Source: Sphingomonas sp. GC_Shp_5 (GTDB lineage: Bacteria; Pseudomonadota; Alphaproteobacteria; Sphingomonadales; Sphingomonadaceae). From it: DNA of 64,000 bases. Shown here in pieces: positions 1-9,116 of this stretch (position 1 is the first letter of the stretch; each line of letters starts with the position of its first letter). Below the pieces are notes generated by a model. It did no database searches and had not been told where the DNA came from. It saw only the letters and a list, made by a program, of their open reading frames with translations. A program made the position numbers and the translations under genes. The DNA lies in assembly GCF_026540855.1 (NCBI RefSeq), contig NZ_JALNUP010000004.1:124001-188000 (forward strand). Direction: 5' to 3'.

Positions 1-899
1 CTCGCGTTGACGAACATGCCCGGGAGCAGCACCCCTTGCGAATTGGGGAAGCGGGCGCGCAGCGTCACCGTGCCGGTGCTGGTGTCGACCAGCGCCTCGG
101 AGAATTCGACGCTGCCGGTGGCGCCATAGTCGCTGCCGTCCTCGAGCATCAGCCGCACCTGGGCACGGGTGGCGACGATGCCGTCCTGGCCGAGCGAGCG
201 GCGCAGCGCGAGCATGTCGCCGCTCGACTGCTGGATGTCGACAAACATCGGATCGAGCCGCTGAATCTGCGCGAGCGGGTCAGTCTGGCTTGCCGAGACG
301 AGCGCGCCGACGGTGAACAGCGAGCGCCCGATCCGGCCGGAGATCGGCGCGGGGACGGTGGTGAACTTGAGGTTGATCTGCGCGGTCTGCAGCGCCGCCT
401 GGGTCTGGCCGACCGCGGCGGTGGCCTGGCGGGCGGTGGCGACCGCGTTGGTGTAATCCTGCTTGCTGACCGCCTCGATCGCAGCGAGCGGCTTGTAGCG
501 CTCCGCCTGGATCCGGGTCGCCTCGGCATTGGCCCGCGCACTCGCCAGATTGGCCTGCGCCTCGTTGGTCGCGGCGCGATAGAGGCGGGGATCGATCTCG
601 TAGAGCGGCTGGCCCTTGGTGACGAGCGAGCCCTCGGTGAAGAACCGCCGGCGGATGATGCCGTTGACCTGCGGACGGACGTCGGAGCTTTCGAAGGCGG
701 TGGTGCGACCGCTGAGCGTCGTCGTCATCGCCACGCTGGTCGGCTGGACGGTGACGTAGCCGACCGTGATCGGGCCTTGGCCGCCGCCCTTGCCGTCACC
801 GCCCTTGCCCGCGCCCTTGTCCTGCGACTGGCCGCCGCCACAAGCTGCGAGCGCCAACATACTCGCGGCCGCTACCGATGCGAAAAGCGCCCGGTTCAT
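1..899 (-). CDS. RND efflux periplasmic adaptor (AcrA/MexA type), partial
   Basis: This is the periplasmic adaptor (membrane fusion) subunit of a tripartite RND efflux pump, which links an inner-membrane RND transporter to an outer-membrane channel. Reading down from the ATG at 899-897 gives a lipoprotein signal ending in LALAAC, a Gly/Lys-rich linker, then the AcrA-like pattern: a biotinyl-lipoyl half-motif (VRPQVNGIIRRRFFTEG, VTKGQPLYEIDP), an alpha-helical hairpin rich in Ala and Gln, the second lipoyl half (VPAPISGRIGRSLFTVGALV) and the start of the beta-barrel. About 299 codons are present. The C-terminal part and presumably the transporter gene lie beyond position 1. It is divergent from rpiA. 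Confidence 0.88.
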   Translation of the reverse strand, partial: MNRALFASVAAASMLALAACGGGQSQDKGAGKGGDGKGGGQGPITVGYVTVQPTSVAMTTTLSGRTTAFESSDVRPQVNGIIRRRFFTEGSLVTKGQPLYEIDPRLYRAATNEAQANLASARANAEATRIQAERYKPLAAIEAVSKQDYTNAVATARQATAAVGQTQAALQTAQINLKFTTVPAPISGRIGRSLFTVGALVSASQTDPLAQIQRLDPMFVDIQQSSGDMLALRRSLGQDGIVATRAQVRLMLEDGSDYGATGSVEFSEALVDTSTGTVTLRARFPNSQGVLLPGMFVNA

Positions 900-1067
900 T
901 CGTGTGGCTGTCAACTGGCTGGATCCGCTCTCTTTATCCTGGCGGGCGGCTGGCACCCGACGGAATGCACGACTCGCCGATTTCGGCCGGAGGACCAAAA
1001 TCGGCAATGTCGCGTTCCTGTGCATCAGGTGGCGCGGCCCGTCCATCCTTGTGGTAGAAATTAGGTC

Positions 1068-1748
1068 ATGATCGATGACGAAAAAAGCGCGGCGGCTGCA
1101 GCGGCCGTCGCGGAAGTGGCCGACGGCATGCTCGTCGGCTTGGGCACCGGCTCCACCGCCGCCTGGGCCATCCGGCATCTGGCCGCGCGAGTCGCGGCAG
1201 GGCTGTCGATCCGCGCGGTCGCGACCTCGGAGGCGAGCGCCTCGCTCGCACGATCGCTCGGGATCGAGGTGCTCGACTTCGCCGCGGTGGACAGCCTCGA
1301 CCTGACGATCGACGGCACCGACGAGATCGACCCGCGCTTCTTCGCCATTAAAGGTGCCGGCGGCGCGATGTTGCGCGAAAAGGTGGTGGCGGCGGCATCG
1401 CGGCGGATGGTGGTGATCGCCGATGCCTCCAAGCGGGTGGAGGCGATCGGCCACGCCAAGCTGCCGGTAGAGATTCTCGCCTTCGCCCGCGCCTCGATCA
1501 TGGCCACGCTCGGCCCGATCGCGACGACCCGCATGATCGATGGCGTGCCGTTCGTCACCGATAGCGGCAATCTGATCGCCGATTGCGTGTTCGACGGCGG
1601 CTTCGCCGACCCGCGCGCCACCGCGCGCTGGCTGGAGGGCATCCCCGGCGTGCTCGGCCATGGCCTGTTCCTCGACGAGGTGGATGCCGCCTATATCGCG
1701 ACGGGCGATATCGTTACGCGCTTGGAACGGCAGGGTGCATCGGGCTAA
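1068..1748 (+). CDS. rpiA: Ribose-5-phosphate isomerase A
   Basis: RpiA interconverts ribulose-5-phosphate and ribose-5-phosphate in the non-oxidative pentose phosphate pathway in the cytoplasm. The 226-residue product has the usual family length. Visible motifs are the phosphate-binding GTGST at residues 26-30, the active-site DGTDEID starting at Asp82, and the KGAGGAMLREK block, which holds Lys95 and the catalytic Glu104. The ATG at 1068 opens directly onto the expected N-terminus. It lies 71 bases ahead of transketolase on the same strand, so it is probably co-expressed with the pentose phosphate genes that follow. Identity is near certain from the motifs and context. Confidence 0.95.
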   Translation: MIDDEKSAAAAAAVAEVADGMLVGLGTGSTAAWAIRHLAARVAAGLSIRAVATSEASASLARSLGIEVLDFAAVDSLDLTIDGTDEIDPRFFAIKGAGGAMLREKVVAAASRRMVVIADASKRVEAIGHAKLPVEILAFARASIMATLGPIATTRMIDGVPFVTDSGNLIADCVFDGGFADPRATARWLEGIPGVLGHGLFLDEVDAAYIATGDIVTRLERQGASG

Positions 1749-1819
1749 AGGCGTACCTATCTTGGCAACCGGATCGAACGTGCTGCGTTCGACACACCGA
1801 TAGAACGAGGCCCCACTGC

Positions 1820-3913
1820 ATGTCCGACACACAGACCGCCGCCCCCGCCACGGCGGATCCGAAGCTGCATGAAGACGGCAGCCTCGAACGACTGACGATC
1901 GACACCATCCGCACCCTGTCGATGGATGCCGTGCAAAAGGCCAACTCCGGCCACCCCGGCACGCCGATGGCGCTCGCCCCGGTCGGCTATGAGCTGTGGG
2001 CCAAGTTCCTGCGCTACGATCCGTCGCGCCCCGACTGGCCGAACCGCGACCGCTTCGTGCTGTCGGTCGGCCATGCCTCGATGCTGCTCTATTCGCTGAT
2101 CCATCTCGCGGGAATCGAGGAGATCGGCTCGGACGGCAACAAGACCGGCAACGAGGCGGTCAGCCTCGAGGATATCAAGGGCTTCCGCCAGCTGTCGTCG
2201 AAGACCCCGGGCCATCCCGAGTATCGCCACACCACCGGCGTCGAGACCACCACCGGGCCGCTCGGCGCGGGCTGCTCCAATTCGGTCGGCATGGCGATCG
2301 CCGAGCGCTGGCTGGCGGCGCGCTACAACAAGCAGGGCTTCACCCTGTTCGACCATGACGTCTACACGCTGTGCGGCGACGGCGACATGATGGAGGGCGT
2401 CGCCTCCGAGGCCGCGAGCCTCGCCGGCCATCTCAAGCTGTCGAACCTCTGCTGGATCTACGATTCCAACCACATCTCGATCGAAGGCAGCACCTCGATC
2501 GCATTCGACGAGGATGTCGGCCAGCGCTTCCAGGCTTATGGCTGGAACGTCATCCACATCAACGACGCCAACGACACCAAGGCGCTCGACGACGCGATCG
2601 CCACCTTCAAGGCGACCAACGACAAGCCGACCTTTATCGTCGTCCACTCGATCATCGGCTATGGCAGCCCCAAGGCGGGCAGCGAAAAGGCCCATGGCGA
2701 GCCGCTCGGCGAGGAGAATGTGCGCCTCACCAAGCAGGCCTATGGCTGGCCCGAGGACAAGAGCTTCTACGTGCCCGAGGGCGTCGCCGAGCATTTCCAC
2801 GGCGCGATCGCCGGCCGCGGCCAGCCGCTGCGCGAGGAATGGGAGCAGACGTTCGCGCGCTATCGCACCGAACATGCCGATCTCGCCGCCGAGCTCGACC
2901 TCATGCTCAAGGACAAGCTTCCTGAGGGCTGGGACGCGGACGTGCCGGTGTTCCCGGCCGATCCCAAGGGCCTCGCCAGCCGCGATTCGGGCGGCAAGGT
3001 GCTCAACGCGCTGGTCGGCAAGGTGCCGTGGCTGATTGGTGGCTCGGCGGATCTGTCGCCCTCCACCAAGACTGACATCAAGGGTGCGGACTCATTCGAG
3101 CCCAATAACTACGGCGGCCGCAACTTCCATTTCGGCGTGCGCGAACATGGCATGGGCGGCGTGGTCAACGGCATGTCGCTCTCGCACCTGCGCAGCTACG
3201 GCTCCACCTTCCTGGTGTTCGTCGATTACATGCGCGCGCCGGTCCGCTTGTCGGCGATCATGGAACTCGCCTCGATCTGGGTGTTCACCCATGATTCGAT
3301 CGGCGTCGGCGAGGATGGCCCCACCCACCAGCCGATCGAACATCTCGCAACGCTGCGCGCGATCCCCGGGCTGGACACGATCCGCCCGGGCGATGCCAAT
3401 GAGGTCGCCTATGCCTGGCGTGCCGCGCTCGAGGACGCCAGCCGCCCGACCGCGCTGATCTTCTCGCGGCAGGCGCTGCCGACGCTCGACCGAGACAAAT
3501 ACGCGCCGGCCGAGGGCGTGCTCAAGGGCGGCTATGTGCTCGCCGACTGCGAGGGCACGCCGGACGTGATCCTGATCGCGACCGGCTCGGAACTGTCGCT
3601 GGTGGTCGATGCGCATGAGAAGCTGATCGCCGACGGGGTCAAGAGCCGGGTGGTCTCGCTGCCGAGCTGGTATCGCTACGAGCTGCAGGACGAGGCGTAC
3701 AAGGAGAGCGTGCTGCCGTCGGCGGTGCCGCTGCGCCTCGCGGTGGAGCAGGCCGGCGAGATGGGCTGGCACCGCTACGTCGGGCTCAAGGGCAAGACGA
3801 TCACCATGTCGACCTTCGGTGCCTCGGCACCGCTCGCCAAGTTGCAGGACAAATACGGCTTCACGCTCGACAATGTCGTCAAGGTGGCCAAGCAGATGCT
3901 GGAGACCAAGTGA
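1820..3913 (+). CDS. tkt: Transketolase
   Basis: Transketolase moves two-carbon units between sugar phosphates using thiamine diphosphate. The 697-residue protein has the family features in order: HPGTPM near residues 45-50, the thiamine/Mg-binding GDGDMMEG starting at residue 186, the pyrimidine-domain GVREHGMGG, and a C-terminal transketolase domain with IATGSELSL. The frame is open further upstream, but the ATG at 1820 is the first one giving a transketolase-like N-terminus; residues encoded before it do not resemble the family. The stop TGA overlaps the next gene's ATG (TGATG), which indicates translational coupling to transaldolase. Confidence 0.95.
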   Translation: MSDTQTAAPATADPKLHEDGSLERLTIDTIRTLSMDAVQKANSGHPGTPMALAPVGYELWAKFLRYDPSRPDWPNRDRFVLSVGHASMLLYSLIHLAGIEEIGSDGNKTGNEAVSLEDIKGFRQLSSKTPGHPEYRHTTGVETTTGPLGAGCSNSVGMAIAERWLAARYNKQGFTLFDHDVYTLCGDGDMMEGVASEAASLAGHLKLSNLCWIYDSNHISIEGSTSIAFDEDVGQRFQAYGWNVIHINDANDTKALDDAIATFKATNDKPTFIVVHSIIGYGSPKAGSEKAHGEPLGEENVRLTKQAYGWPEDKSFYVPEGVAEHFHGAIAGRGQPLREEWEQTFARYRTEHADLAAELDLMLKDKLPEGWDADVPVFPADPKGLASRDSGGKVLNALVGKVPWLIGGSADLSPSTKTDIKGADSFEPNNYGGRNFHFGVREHGMGGVVNGMSLSHLRSYGSTFLVFVDYMRAPVRLSAIMELASIWVFTHDSIGVGEDGPTHQPIEHLATLRAIPGLDTIRPGDANEVAYAWRAALEDASRPTALIFSRQALPTLDRDKYAPAEGVLKGGYVLADCEGTPDVILIATGSELSLVVDAHEKLIADGVKSRVVSLPSWYRYELQDEAYKESVLPSAVPLRLAVEQAGEMGWHRYVGLKGKTITMSTFGASAPLAKLQDKYGFTLDNVVKVAKQMLETK

Positions 3914-5022
3914 TGGGCACGCTCAACGATCTGAGTGCCAAGGGCACCGCGGTATGGCTCGATTTCGTCGATCGCAAGTTCCTGGAGGCCGGTGGCTTAC
4001 AGAAGCTGGTCGACGAGGACAGCCTGTCGGGCGTCACCTCCAACCCGTCGATCTTCGAAAAAGCGATGGGCCATGGCACCGCCTATGACGAGACGTTGGC
4101 GGCCTATGACAAGGACCATGGCGGCGCCGCGACGATCGACCGCTACGAGCACCTCGCGATCCAGGACATCAAGGCCGCGGCCGAGACGCTGCGCCCAGTC
4201 TACGATCGGCTCGACAGCAAGGACGGCTATGTCAGCCTCGAAGTGTCGCCGTACATCGCCGACGATACCGATGCGACCATCACCGAGGCGCAGAAGCTGT
4301 GGAAGGCGGTCGACCGCCCGAACCTGATGATCAAGATCCCGGGCACGCTCGCGGGCGGCCCGGCGATTTCGGCGACGATCGCGGCCGGGATCAACGTCAA
4401 CGTCACGCTGCTGTTCGCGGTGGACGCCTATATCCGCGTCGCCGAGGCCTATGCCGCCGGCCTCGAGGAGCGCGTTCGCCAAGGCCAGCCGATCGACCGG
4501 ATCGCCAGCGTCGCCAGCTTCTTCGTCAGCCGCATCGATGCGGTGATCGATAAGAAGATCGATGCACTCGGCACCGACGAGGCCAAGGCGCTGCGCGGCA
4601 AGGTTGCGATCGCCAACGCCAAGATGGCGTATCAATGGTATCTCGACTTCCTCAAGTCGGACCGCTGGCAGGCGCTCGCCGCCAAGGGCGCGCAGCCGCA
4701 GCGGCTGCTGTGGGCGTCGACCGGCGTCAAGGACAAGGCGTATAAGGACACGCTCTACGTCGACCAGCTGATCGGTGCCGACACGGTCAACACCATGCCG
4801 CCGGCGACGATGGACGCGTTCCGCGAGCGCGGCACCGTCGGCGACACGCTGACCCAGAATGTCGACGAGGCCCGTCACGTCATGGCCGAGGCCGAGCGCC
4901 TCGGGCTCGATCTCACCGGGGTCACCGACACGCTGGTCGAGGAAGGCGTCGCCTCCTTCGCCAAGGCGTTCGACGATCTCCTGGGCTCGATCGCCAAGAA
5001 GCAGCCGGCCACCGCCGCCTGA
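3913..5022 (+). CDS. tal: Transaldolase
   Basis: Transaldolase transfers the dihydroxyacetone moiety between sugar phosphates. The 369-residue product resembles the longer actinobacterial-type transaldolases: [10 protein letters not shown] near the N-terminus, [15 protein letters not shown], and the Schiff-base lysine in NLMIKIPGT at about residue 141. The family also occurs fused to glucose-6-phosphate isomerase, but here the frame stops after the transaldolase domain, so it is a stand-alone enzyme. The ATG at 3913 overlaps the tkt stop; a GTG one codon earlier (3910) is possible. It sits between tkt and gnd, consistent with one pentose phosphate operon. Confidence 0.93.
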   Translation: MGTLNDLSAKGTAVWLDFVDRKFLEAGGLQKLVDEDSLSGVTSNPSIFEKAMGHGTAYDETLAAYDKDHGGAATIDRYEHLAIQDIKAAAETLRPVYDRLDSKDGYVSLEVSPYIADDTDATITEAQKLWKAVDRPNLMIKIPGTLAGGPAISATIAAGINVNVTLLFAVDAYIRVAEAYAAGLEERVRQGQPIDRIASVASFFVSRIDAVIDKKIDALGTDEAKALRGKVAIANAKMAYQWYLDFLKSDRWQALAAKGAQPQRLLWASTGVKDKAYKDTLYVDQLIGADTVNTMPPATMDAFRERGTVGDTLTQNVDEARHVMAEAERLGLDLTGVTDTLVEEGVASFAKAFDDLLGSIAKKQPATAA

Positions 5023-5056
5023 GCCGCGACCTCCCGAATTTACCGAAGGACTTACC

Positions 5057-6040
5057 ATGAAGATCGGACTGATCGGCCTCGGCCGGATGGGTGGCAATAT
5101 CGCACGCCGCCTGATGAAGGACGGGCATGAGGTGGTCGCGTTCGATCGCAACGCCGATGCCGTCGCCGCGCTCGCGGCCGACGGCGCCGAGGGTGCGAGC
5201 TCGCTGCAGGAGGCGCGCGCCAAGCTCGACACGCCGGCGATCTGGTGGGTGATGCTGCCGGCCGGCGACCCGACCGAGCAGACCATCGATGCGATCGCGA
5301 CCGACGCGCGCGACGGCGACATCATCATCGATGGCGGCAACACCTTCTACAAGGACGACATCCGCCGCGCCAAGAAGCTGGCGGAAAAGGGCATCCATTA
5401 CGTCGACGTCGGCACCTCGGGCGGCGTCTGGGGCCTCGAGCGCGGCTATTGCATGATGATCGGCGGCGACAAGGCGACCGTCGACCTGCTCGATCCGATC
5501 TTCGACACGCTGGCGCCGGGCCTTGGCACCATCGTCCGCACCCCCGGACGCGACGCCGCCAACGAGGACCCGCGCGCCGAGAAGGGCTATATCCATGCCG
5601 GCCCGGCGGGCGCGGGCCATTTCGTCAAGATGGTCCACAACGGCATCGAATACGGCCTGATGCAGGCCTATGCCGAGGGCTTCGACATCCTCAAGGGCAA
5701 GTCGACCGACAAGCTGCCCGAGGACGAGCGCTTCGACCTCAACCTCACCGACATCGCCGAGGTGTGGCGCCGCGGCAGCGTGATCTCGTCGTGGCTGCTC
5801 GATCTCACCGCGATCGGCCTCGCCAAGGACCAGATGCTCGAGCATTTCACCGGCAGCGTCGCCGATTCAGGCGAGGGCCAGTGGACGATCGACGCGGCGA
5901 TGGAAGAGAAGGTCCCCGCCAACGTCCTCACCGCGGCGCTGTTCGCGCGCTACCGCAGCCGCGTCGACCATACCTTCGGTGACAAGCTGCTGTCGGCGAT
6001 GCGCTTCGGCTTCGGCGGCCATGTCGAGATGCCGCAGTGA
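5057..6040 (+). CDS. gnd: 6-phosphogluconate dehydrogenase, decarboxylating, short form
   Basis: This enzyme oxidises 6-phosphogluconate to ribulose-5-phosphate and CO2. The Rossmann motif [17 protein letters not shown] is at the very N-terminus, followed by the substrate-binding [13 protein letters not shown] and the catalytic Lys/Asn segment [15 protein letters not shown]. At 327 residues it belongs to the short (GntZ/YqeC-like) class rather than the about 470-residue E. coli Gnd. Members of the short class are often NAD-dependent, but that is inference here. The ATG at 5057 follows AAGGA. Its TGA overlaps the GTG start of the next gene by three bases, so the two are probably coupled. Confidence 0.92.
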   Translation: MKIGLIGLGRMGGNIARRLMKDGHEVVAFDRNADAVAALAADGAEGASSLQEARAKLDTPAIWWVMLPAGDPTEQTIDAIATDARDGDIIIDGGNTFYKDDIRRAKKLAEKGIHYVDVGTSGGVWGLERGYCMMIGGDKATVDLLDPIFDTLAPGLGTIVRTPGRDAANEDPRAEKGYIHAGPAGAGHFVKMVHNGIEYGLMQAYAEGFDILKGKSTDKLPEDERFDLNLTDIAEVWRRGSVISSWLLDLTAIGLAKDQMLEHFTGSVADSGEGQWTIDAAMEEKVPANVLTAALFARYRSRVDHTFGDKLLSAMRFGFGGHVEMPQ

Positions 6041-6849
6041 GCGCCATCAAGTTGGTCGTGTCCGATGTCGATGGTACCCTGGTAGACAAGCAGAAGCAGC
6101 TCACCCCCGCTACCATTGAGGCCGTCAAGCGGCTCGAGGCGGCGGGGATCGGCTTCACGGTGATCAGCGCCCGCCCGCGATCGGGCGTGCAGCCGATCGC
6201 CGATGCGCTGGAAATCGACGGCGTGATCGCCGCGTTCAACGGCGGCATTATCTTCAAGCGCGATGGCACCGTTACCGAGCATCACACCATCGACGAGGCC
6301 GCGGTGCGCGGCATCCTTGCGCTGGCTGAGGGCGCGGCTGTCGACACCTGGCTGTTCGCCGACGACCAGTGGTTTGCCTCGACCGACCAAGGCGCGCATG
6401 TCGGCAGCGAGCGCAAGGCGGCGAACCAGGAGCCGGTGGTCGACATTGCCGCTGCCAACCTGGCGCAGATCGACAAGATCACCTTCGTCAGCGACGAGCC
6501 CCAGGTGCTGATCGACCTCAAGGCGAAGATCGCCGGCTTCAACGATCAAGCCACCATCGCCCAGTCGCAGACCTATTATCTCGACGTGACCGCGCCGCTC
6601 GCCAACAAGGGCGACGGCATCGTTTCGCTGGCGAAGACGCTCGGCCAGCCGATGGAGGCGATCGCGGCGATCGGCGACCAGTTCAACGATGTCCCGATGC
6701 TGGAAAAGGCCGGTTTCGCGGTCGTGATGGGCAATGCGCCGGACGGGGTGAAGGCCTATGCGGATGAAGTGACCACCGCTAACGATGCCGATGGCGTCGC
6801 CCACGCGATCCACACCTTCATCTTTCCCCGCCTTGGAGTGCCCGCATGA
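6037..6849 (+). CDS. HAD-IIB (Cof-like) sugar phosphatase
   Basis: This 270-residue protein is a haloacid dehalogenase superfamily hydrolase of the Cof type. The nucleophile motif [11 protein letters not shown] is at the N-terminus, the motif II region is [11 protein letters not shown], and the C-terminal metal-binding motif is [14 protein letters not shown] followed by [11 protein letters not shown]. Cof proteins typically dephosphorylate sugar phosphates or related small molecules; the substrate cannot be read from sequence. The GTG start at 6037 lies inside the end of gnd, and its own stop overlaps the next ATG (ATGA). Being locked in translation with gnd suggests a role with pentose or hexose phosphates, which is inference. 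Confidence 0.85.
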   Translation: MSAIKLVVSDVDGTLVDKQKQLTPATIEAVKRLEAAGIGFTVISARPRSGVQPIADALEIDGVIAAFNGGIIFKRDGTVTEHHTIDEAAVRGILALAEGAAVDTWLFADDQWFASTDQGAHVGSERKAANQEPVVDIAAANLAQIDKITFVSDEPQVLIDLKAKIAGFNDQATIAQSQTYYLDVTAPLANKGDGIVSLAKTLGQPMEAIAAIGDQFNDVPMLEKAGFAVVMGNAPDGVKAYADEVTTANDADGVAHAIHTFIFPRLGVPA

Positions 6850-7592
6850 AACAACTGGTTGCCTTCGACCTCGACGGAACGCTGGCCGAGAGCAAGCAGC
6901 CCCTGCAGGCGCCGATGGGCGAGGCGCTCGCCGATCTGCTCGGCGTCGCCCATGTCGCGGTGATCTCGGGTGGCGACTGGCCGCAGTTCGAAAAGCAGGT
7001 GGCGAGCCGGTTGCCCGAGCGCGCCGATCGCACCAAGCTGTGGCTGATGCCGACCACCGGCACCAAGCTCTACACCTATCGCGACGGCGCCTGGAGCTCG
7101 GTCTATGCCGAATTGTTCGACGACGAGCTGAAGAAGAAAATCCTCACTGCGTTCGATGCCTCGCTGGAGGCCACCGGCTTCGTCCCCGAGCAGACCTGGG
7201 GCGAGCGGATCGAGGATCGTGGCAGCCAGATCACCTTCTCCGCGCTCGGCCAGCAGGCGCCGATCGACGCCAAGGAACATTGGGATCCCAAGTTCGAGAA
7301 GCGCAAGATCATCCAGGCCGATCTCAAGCAGCGGCTGCCGGGCCTGTCGATCAACATGGGCGGCGCGACCTCGATCGACATCACGCGCGAGGGTGTCGAC
7401 AAGGCCTATGGCCTCAAGAAGCTGCGCGACGAGAGCGGCATCGCGCTGGATGTGATGATGTTCATCGGTGACGCGATCTTCCCGGGCGGCAACGACTATC
7501 CGGCGAAGGAACTGGGGCTCGACACGGTGCGCGTCCGCGATCCCGAGGAGACCATCTCGGTGATCACCGCGATCGTCGCCTGCCAGAAGTAA
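6846..7592 (+). CDS. HAD-IIB hydrolase resembling eukaryotic phosphomannomutase (PMM2)
   Basis: The 248-residue product starts with the HAD motif AFDLDGTLAESKQPL (Asp8, Asp10) and ends with FIGDAIFPGGNDYPAK. The second motif closely matches the GGND motif of the eukaryotic phosphomannomutase family. Other PMM-like stretches are VISGGDWPQFEKQV, PTTGTKLYTY and SINMGGATSIDITREGVDK. It could be a phosphomannomutase or a phosphatase of the same fold; the sequence alone does not decide. It overlaps the Cof-like gene by four bases and is the last gene of the pentose phosphate cluster. It is followed by a palindromic repeat rather than a clear terminator. Confidence 0.78.
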   Translation: MKQLVAFDLDGTLAESKQPLQAPMGEALADLLGVAHVAVISGGDWPQFEKQVASRLPERADRTKLWLMPTTGTKLYTYRDGAWSSVYAELFDDELKKKILTAFDASLEATGFVPEQTWGERIEDRGSQITFSALGQQAPIDAKEHWDPKFEKRKIIQADLKQRLPGLSINMGGATSIDITREGVDKAYGLKKLRDESGIALDVMMFIGDAIFPGGNDYPAKELGLDTVRVRDPEETISVITAIVACQK

Positions 7593-7910
7593 GCGCGGCG
7601 GGCGGGGCTGGGGACATGTGACCCAGCCCGTCGGTGTTGCCACCAACCTGCGCTTTGTACACCGTCATCCCCGCGAAAGCCGGGATCTCCTCAAGGAGAG
7701 GACATCGCGCCACCGCGCGAGACCCCAGCTTCCGCTGGGAGGACGGATCTGGGCGAGGTAACCTCCTCCACCGACGCAAAACGCACCCATTCTGGTTCTC
7801 TTACGTCTCGTTAAGCGCCTCACCGCCACACCCGCCAGATAACGACGGAGGGCAGGGGCCCGGTGAACGACCAACACGAAACGATCGGCGGGCAGCGTCG
7901 GCTCTGGCGC
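7593..7910. other. Intergenic region with one palindromic repeat
   Basis: This 318-base gap separates the pentose phosphate cluster from the secreted protein gene. It holds the palindromic element at 7662-7746 and a pyrimidine-rich, A/T-richer stretch at about 7775-7815 that may contain the promoter of the downstream gene. No convincing reading frame or RNA gene is visible apart from the 16 possible extra N-terminal codons from a GTG at 7863. Confidence 0.6.
7662..7746. repeat. REP-like palindromic element, CCGTCATCC family, copy 1
   Basis: Two imperfect hairpins face each other: a left arm with TCCCCGCGAAAGCCGGGA and a right arm with CCCAGCTTCCGCTGGG, bounded by CCGTCATCC and GGAGGACGG. The same layout recurs at 30487-30570 and, inside truB, at 62037-62111. 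Such elements are typical small non-autonomous palindromes of sphingomonad intergenic DNA. Their mobility agent, if any, is not in this window. Confidence 0.8.
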
Positions 7911-8954
7911 ATGCTTGCCTGGCTGCTCGCGCTGTTCGGCGCAACGATCGCCGCCCCGGCGATGGCGGCCTGCTCGGCACCGACAACGCTTACCGATCCG
8001 CTCGGCACCTATTCGGCACCGACCATCAAGGCCGGGGCGACCGGCTATCTGTCGGTGCCCGGCGGCTTCACCTGCACCAGCGCCAGCGTGCTGACGCTGC
8101 TCGGCGCCAATTACCTGCGGGTGACGGTGGACAGCGCGGCGGTGCTGGAAATCCCATCGCTGACGCTGGCGGGGACGCCGGCCAAGCCGATCGCGACGGT
8201 GCCCTACAGCCTGGCGGTCGCCGCCTCCGGCACGCCCGCGCTGACCCCGGGCAATACCGTCTATCTGATCAACGGCACCGCGCTCAACCTGCTCGGGCTG
8301 CTCGGCGACAATGCGATGAATGTGCCGCTGTTCATCAAGCCGCAGAGCACCGTCCAGGTGCCCCCGGGCAATTACCAGGGCACCGTCAAGGTGAAGTGGG
8401 AATGGCGGTTCTGCTCGGTGATTGAGGCCGCGGGCATCTGCGTCGGCACGCTGGAGAGCGGCACCGCGACGACCACGATCACCTTCACGCTCACCGTGGT
8501 GGCGAGCAAACCCGCCACCGTCACCATCGCCTCGGTCATCACCTGGGATCCGGTGTCGGGCACCAACAGCCCCAAGATGATCCCCGGCGCCAAGCGCCGC
8601 GTGACGATGACGGTCGCCAACCCCGATCTGGTGCCGCTCGATCTCAACAAGCTCAACGTCACGCTGCCGACGCCGGCGGGCACGGTGATCGCGCTCGATG
8701 GCGACGGCACTGGCCAGGGCCAGGTGATCCAGTTCACGCCGAACGCATCGACGCTGCTGTTCAATTACACGAGCCCGAGCGACCTCGGCGACGACGTGGA
8801 TTTCTCCACCAACGGCGGCGCCAGCTACATCGCGGTGCCCACCCCGGGCGACGCGGCCAGCCAGGCCTCGGTCAACAGCGTGCTGTTCCACCCGCGCGGG
8901 GCGATGGCTGCGGGATCCTCGTTCAGCGTGTCGCTGCCGTATTCGGTGCGGTGA
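7911..8954 (+). CDS. Secreted protein with spore coat U-like and DUF11-like regions
   Basis: I do not recognise a specific gene. From the ATG at 7911 the 347-residue product begins with a signal peptide, MLAWLLALFGATIAAPAMA, followed by a mature end starting ACSAP. The first half is Gly/Thr/Val-rich with paired cysteines and GNYQGTVKVKWEWRFC, which recalls the spore coat U/fimbrial type of beta-domain. The second half has ITWDPVSGTNSPKMIPGAKR followed by VTMTVANPD, the pattern of DUF11-type surface repeats. A GTG at 7863 would add 16 residues but pushes the hydrophobic signal inward, so 7911 is preferred. It converges on glnA. Confidence 0.6.
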   Translation: MLAWLLALFGATIAAPAMAACSAPTTLTDPLGTYSAPTIKAGATGYLSVPGGFTCTSASVLTLLGANYLRVTVDSAAVLEIPSLTLAGTPAKPIATVPYSLAVAASGTPALTPGNTVYLINGTALNLLGLLGDNAMNVPLFIKPQSTVQVPPGNYQGTVKVKWEWRFCSVIEAAGICVGTLESGTATTTITFTLTVVASKPATVTIASVITWDPVSGTNSPKMIPGAKRRVTMTVANPDLVPLDLNKLNVTLPTPAGTVIALDGDGTGQGQVIQFTPNASTLLFNYTSPSDLGDDVDFSTNGGASYIAVPTPGDAASQASVNSVLFHPRGAMAAGSSFSVSLPYSVR

Positions 8955-9003
8955 GGGACGGGGCTTCACGCACGACCCGCACGCTTCGGGTTGGATCAGG
9001 CGA

Positions 9004-9031
9004 TGGATCCTGAAACGAGTTCAGGATGATG
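9004..9031. repeat. Half-unit of the GGATCCTGAAAC/TTCAGGATGA palindromic repeat
   Basis: The stretch contains ATCCTGAA, five loop bases, then TTCAGGAT. It matches the right arm of the fuller element at 11150-11248 with a few base changes. It lies between the secreted protein gene and the glnA terminator and may also act as a weak transcript end for the former. Confidence 0.65.
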
Positions 9032-9061
9032 GTTGGTTAGCGGCTGCTCCGCGCATCTAAG

Positions 9062-9097
9062 AAAAAGGGGCGCCCGGCTTGTGCCGGACGCCCCCTT
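9062..9097 (-). terminator. Rho-independent terminator of glnA
   Basis: On the minus strand a GC-rich stem (GGGGCGTCCGG pairing with CCGGGCGCCCC around a short ACAAG-type loop) is followed by a run of five T. It begins 20 bases past the glnA stop codon. Confidence 0.88.
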
Positions 9098-9116
9098 TGA
9101 CGGCTGAGCCGATGGC

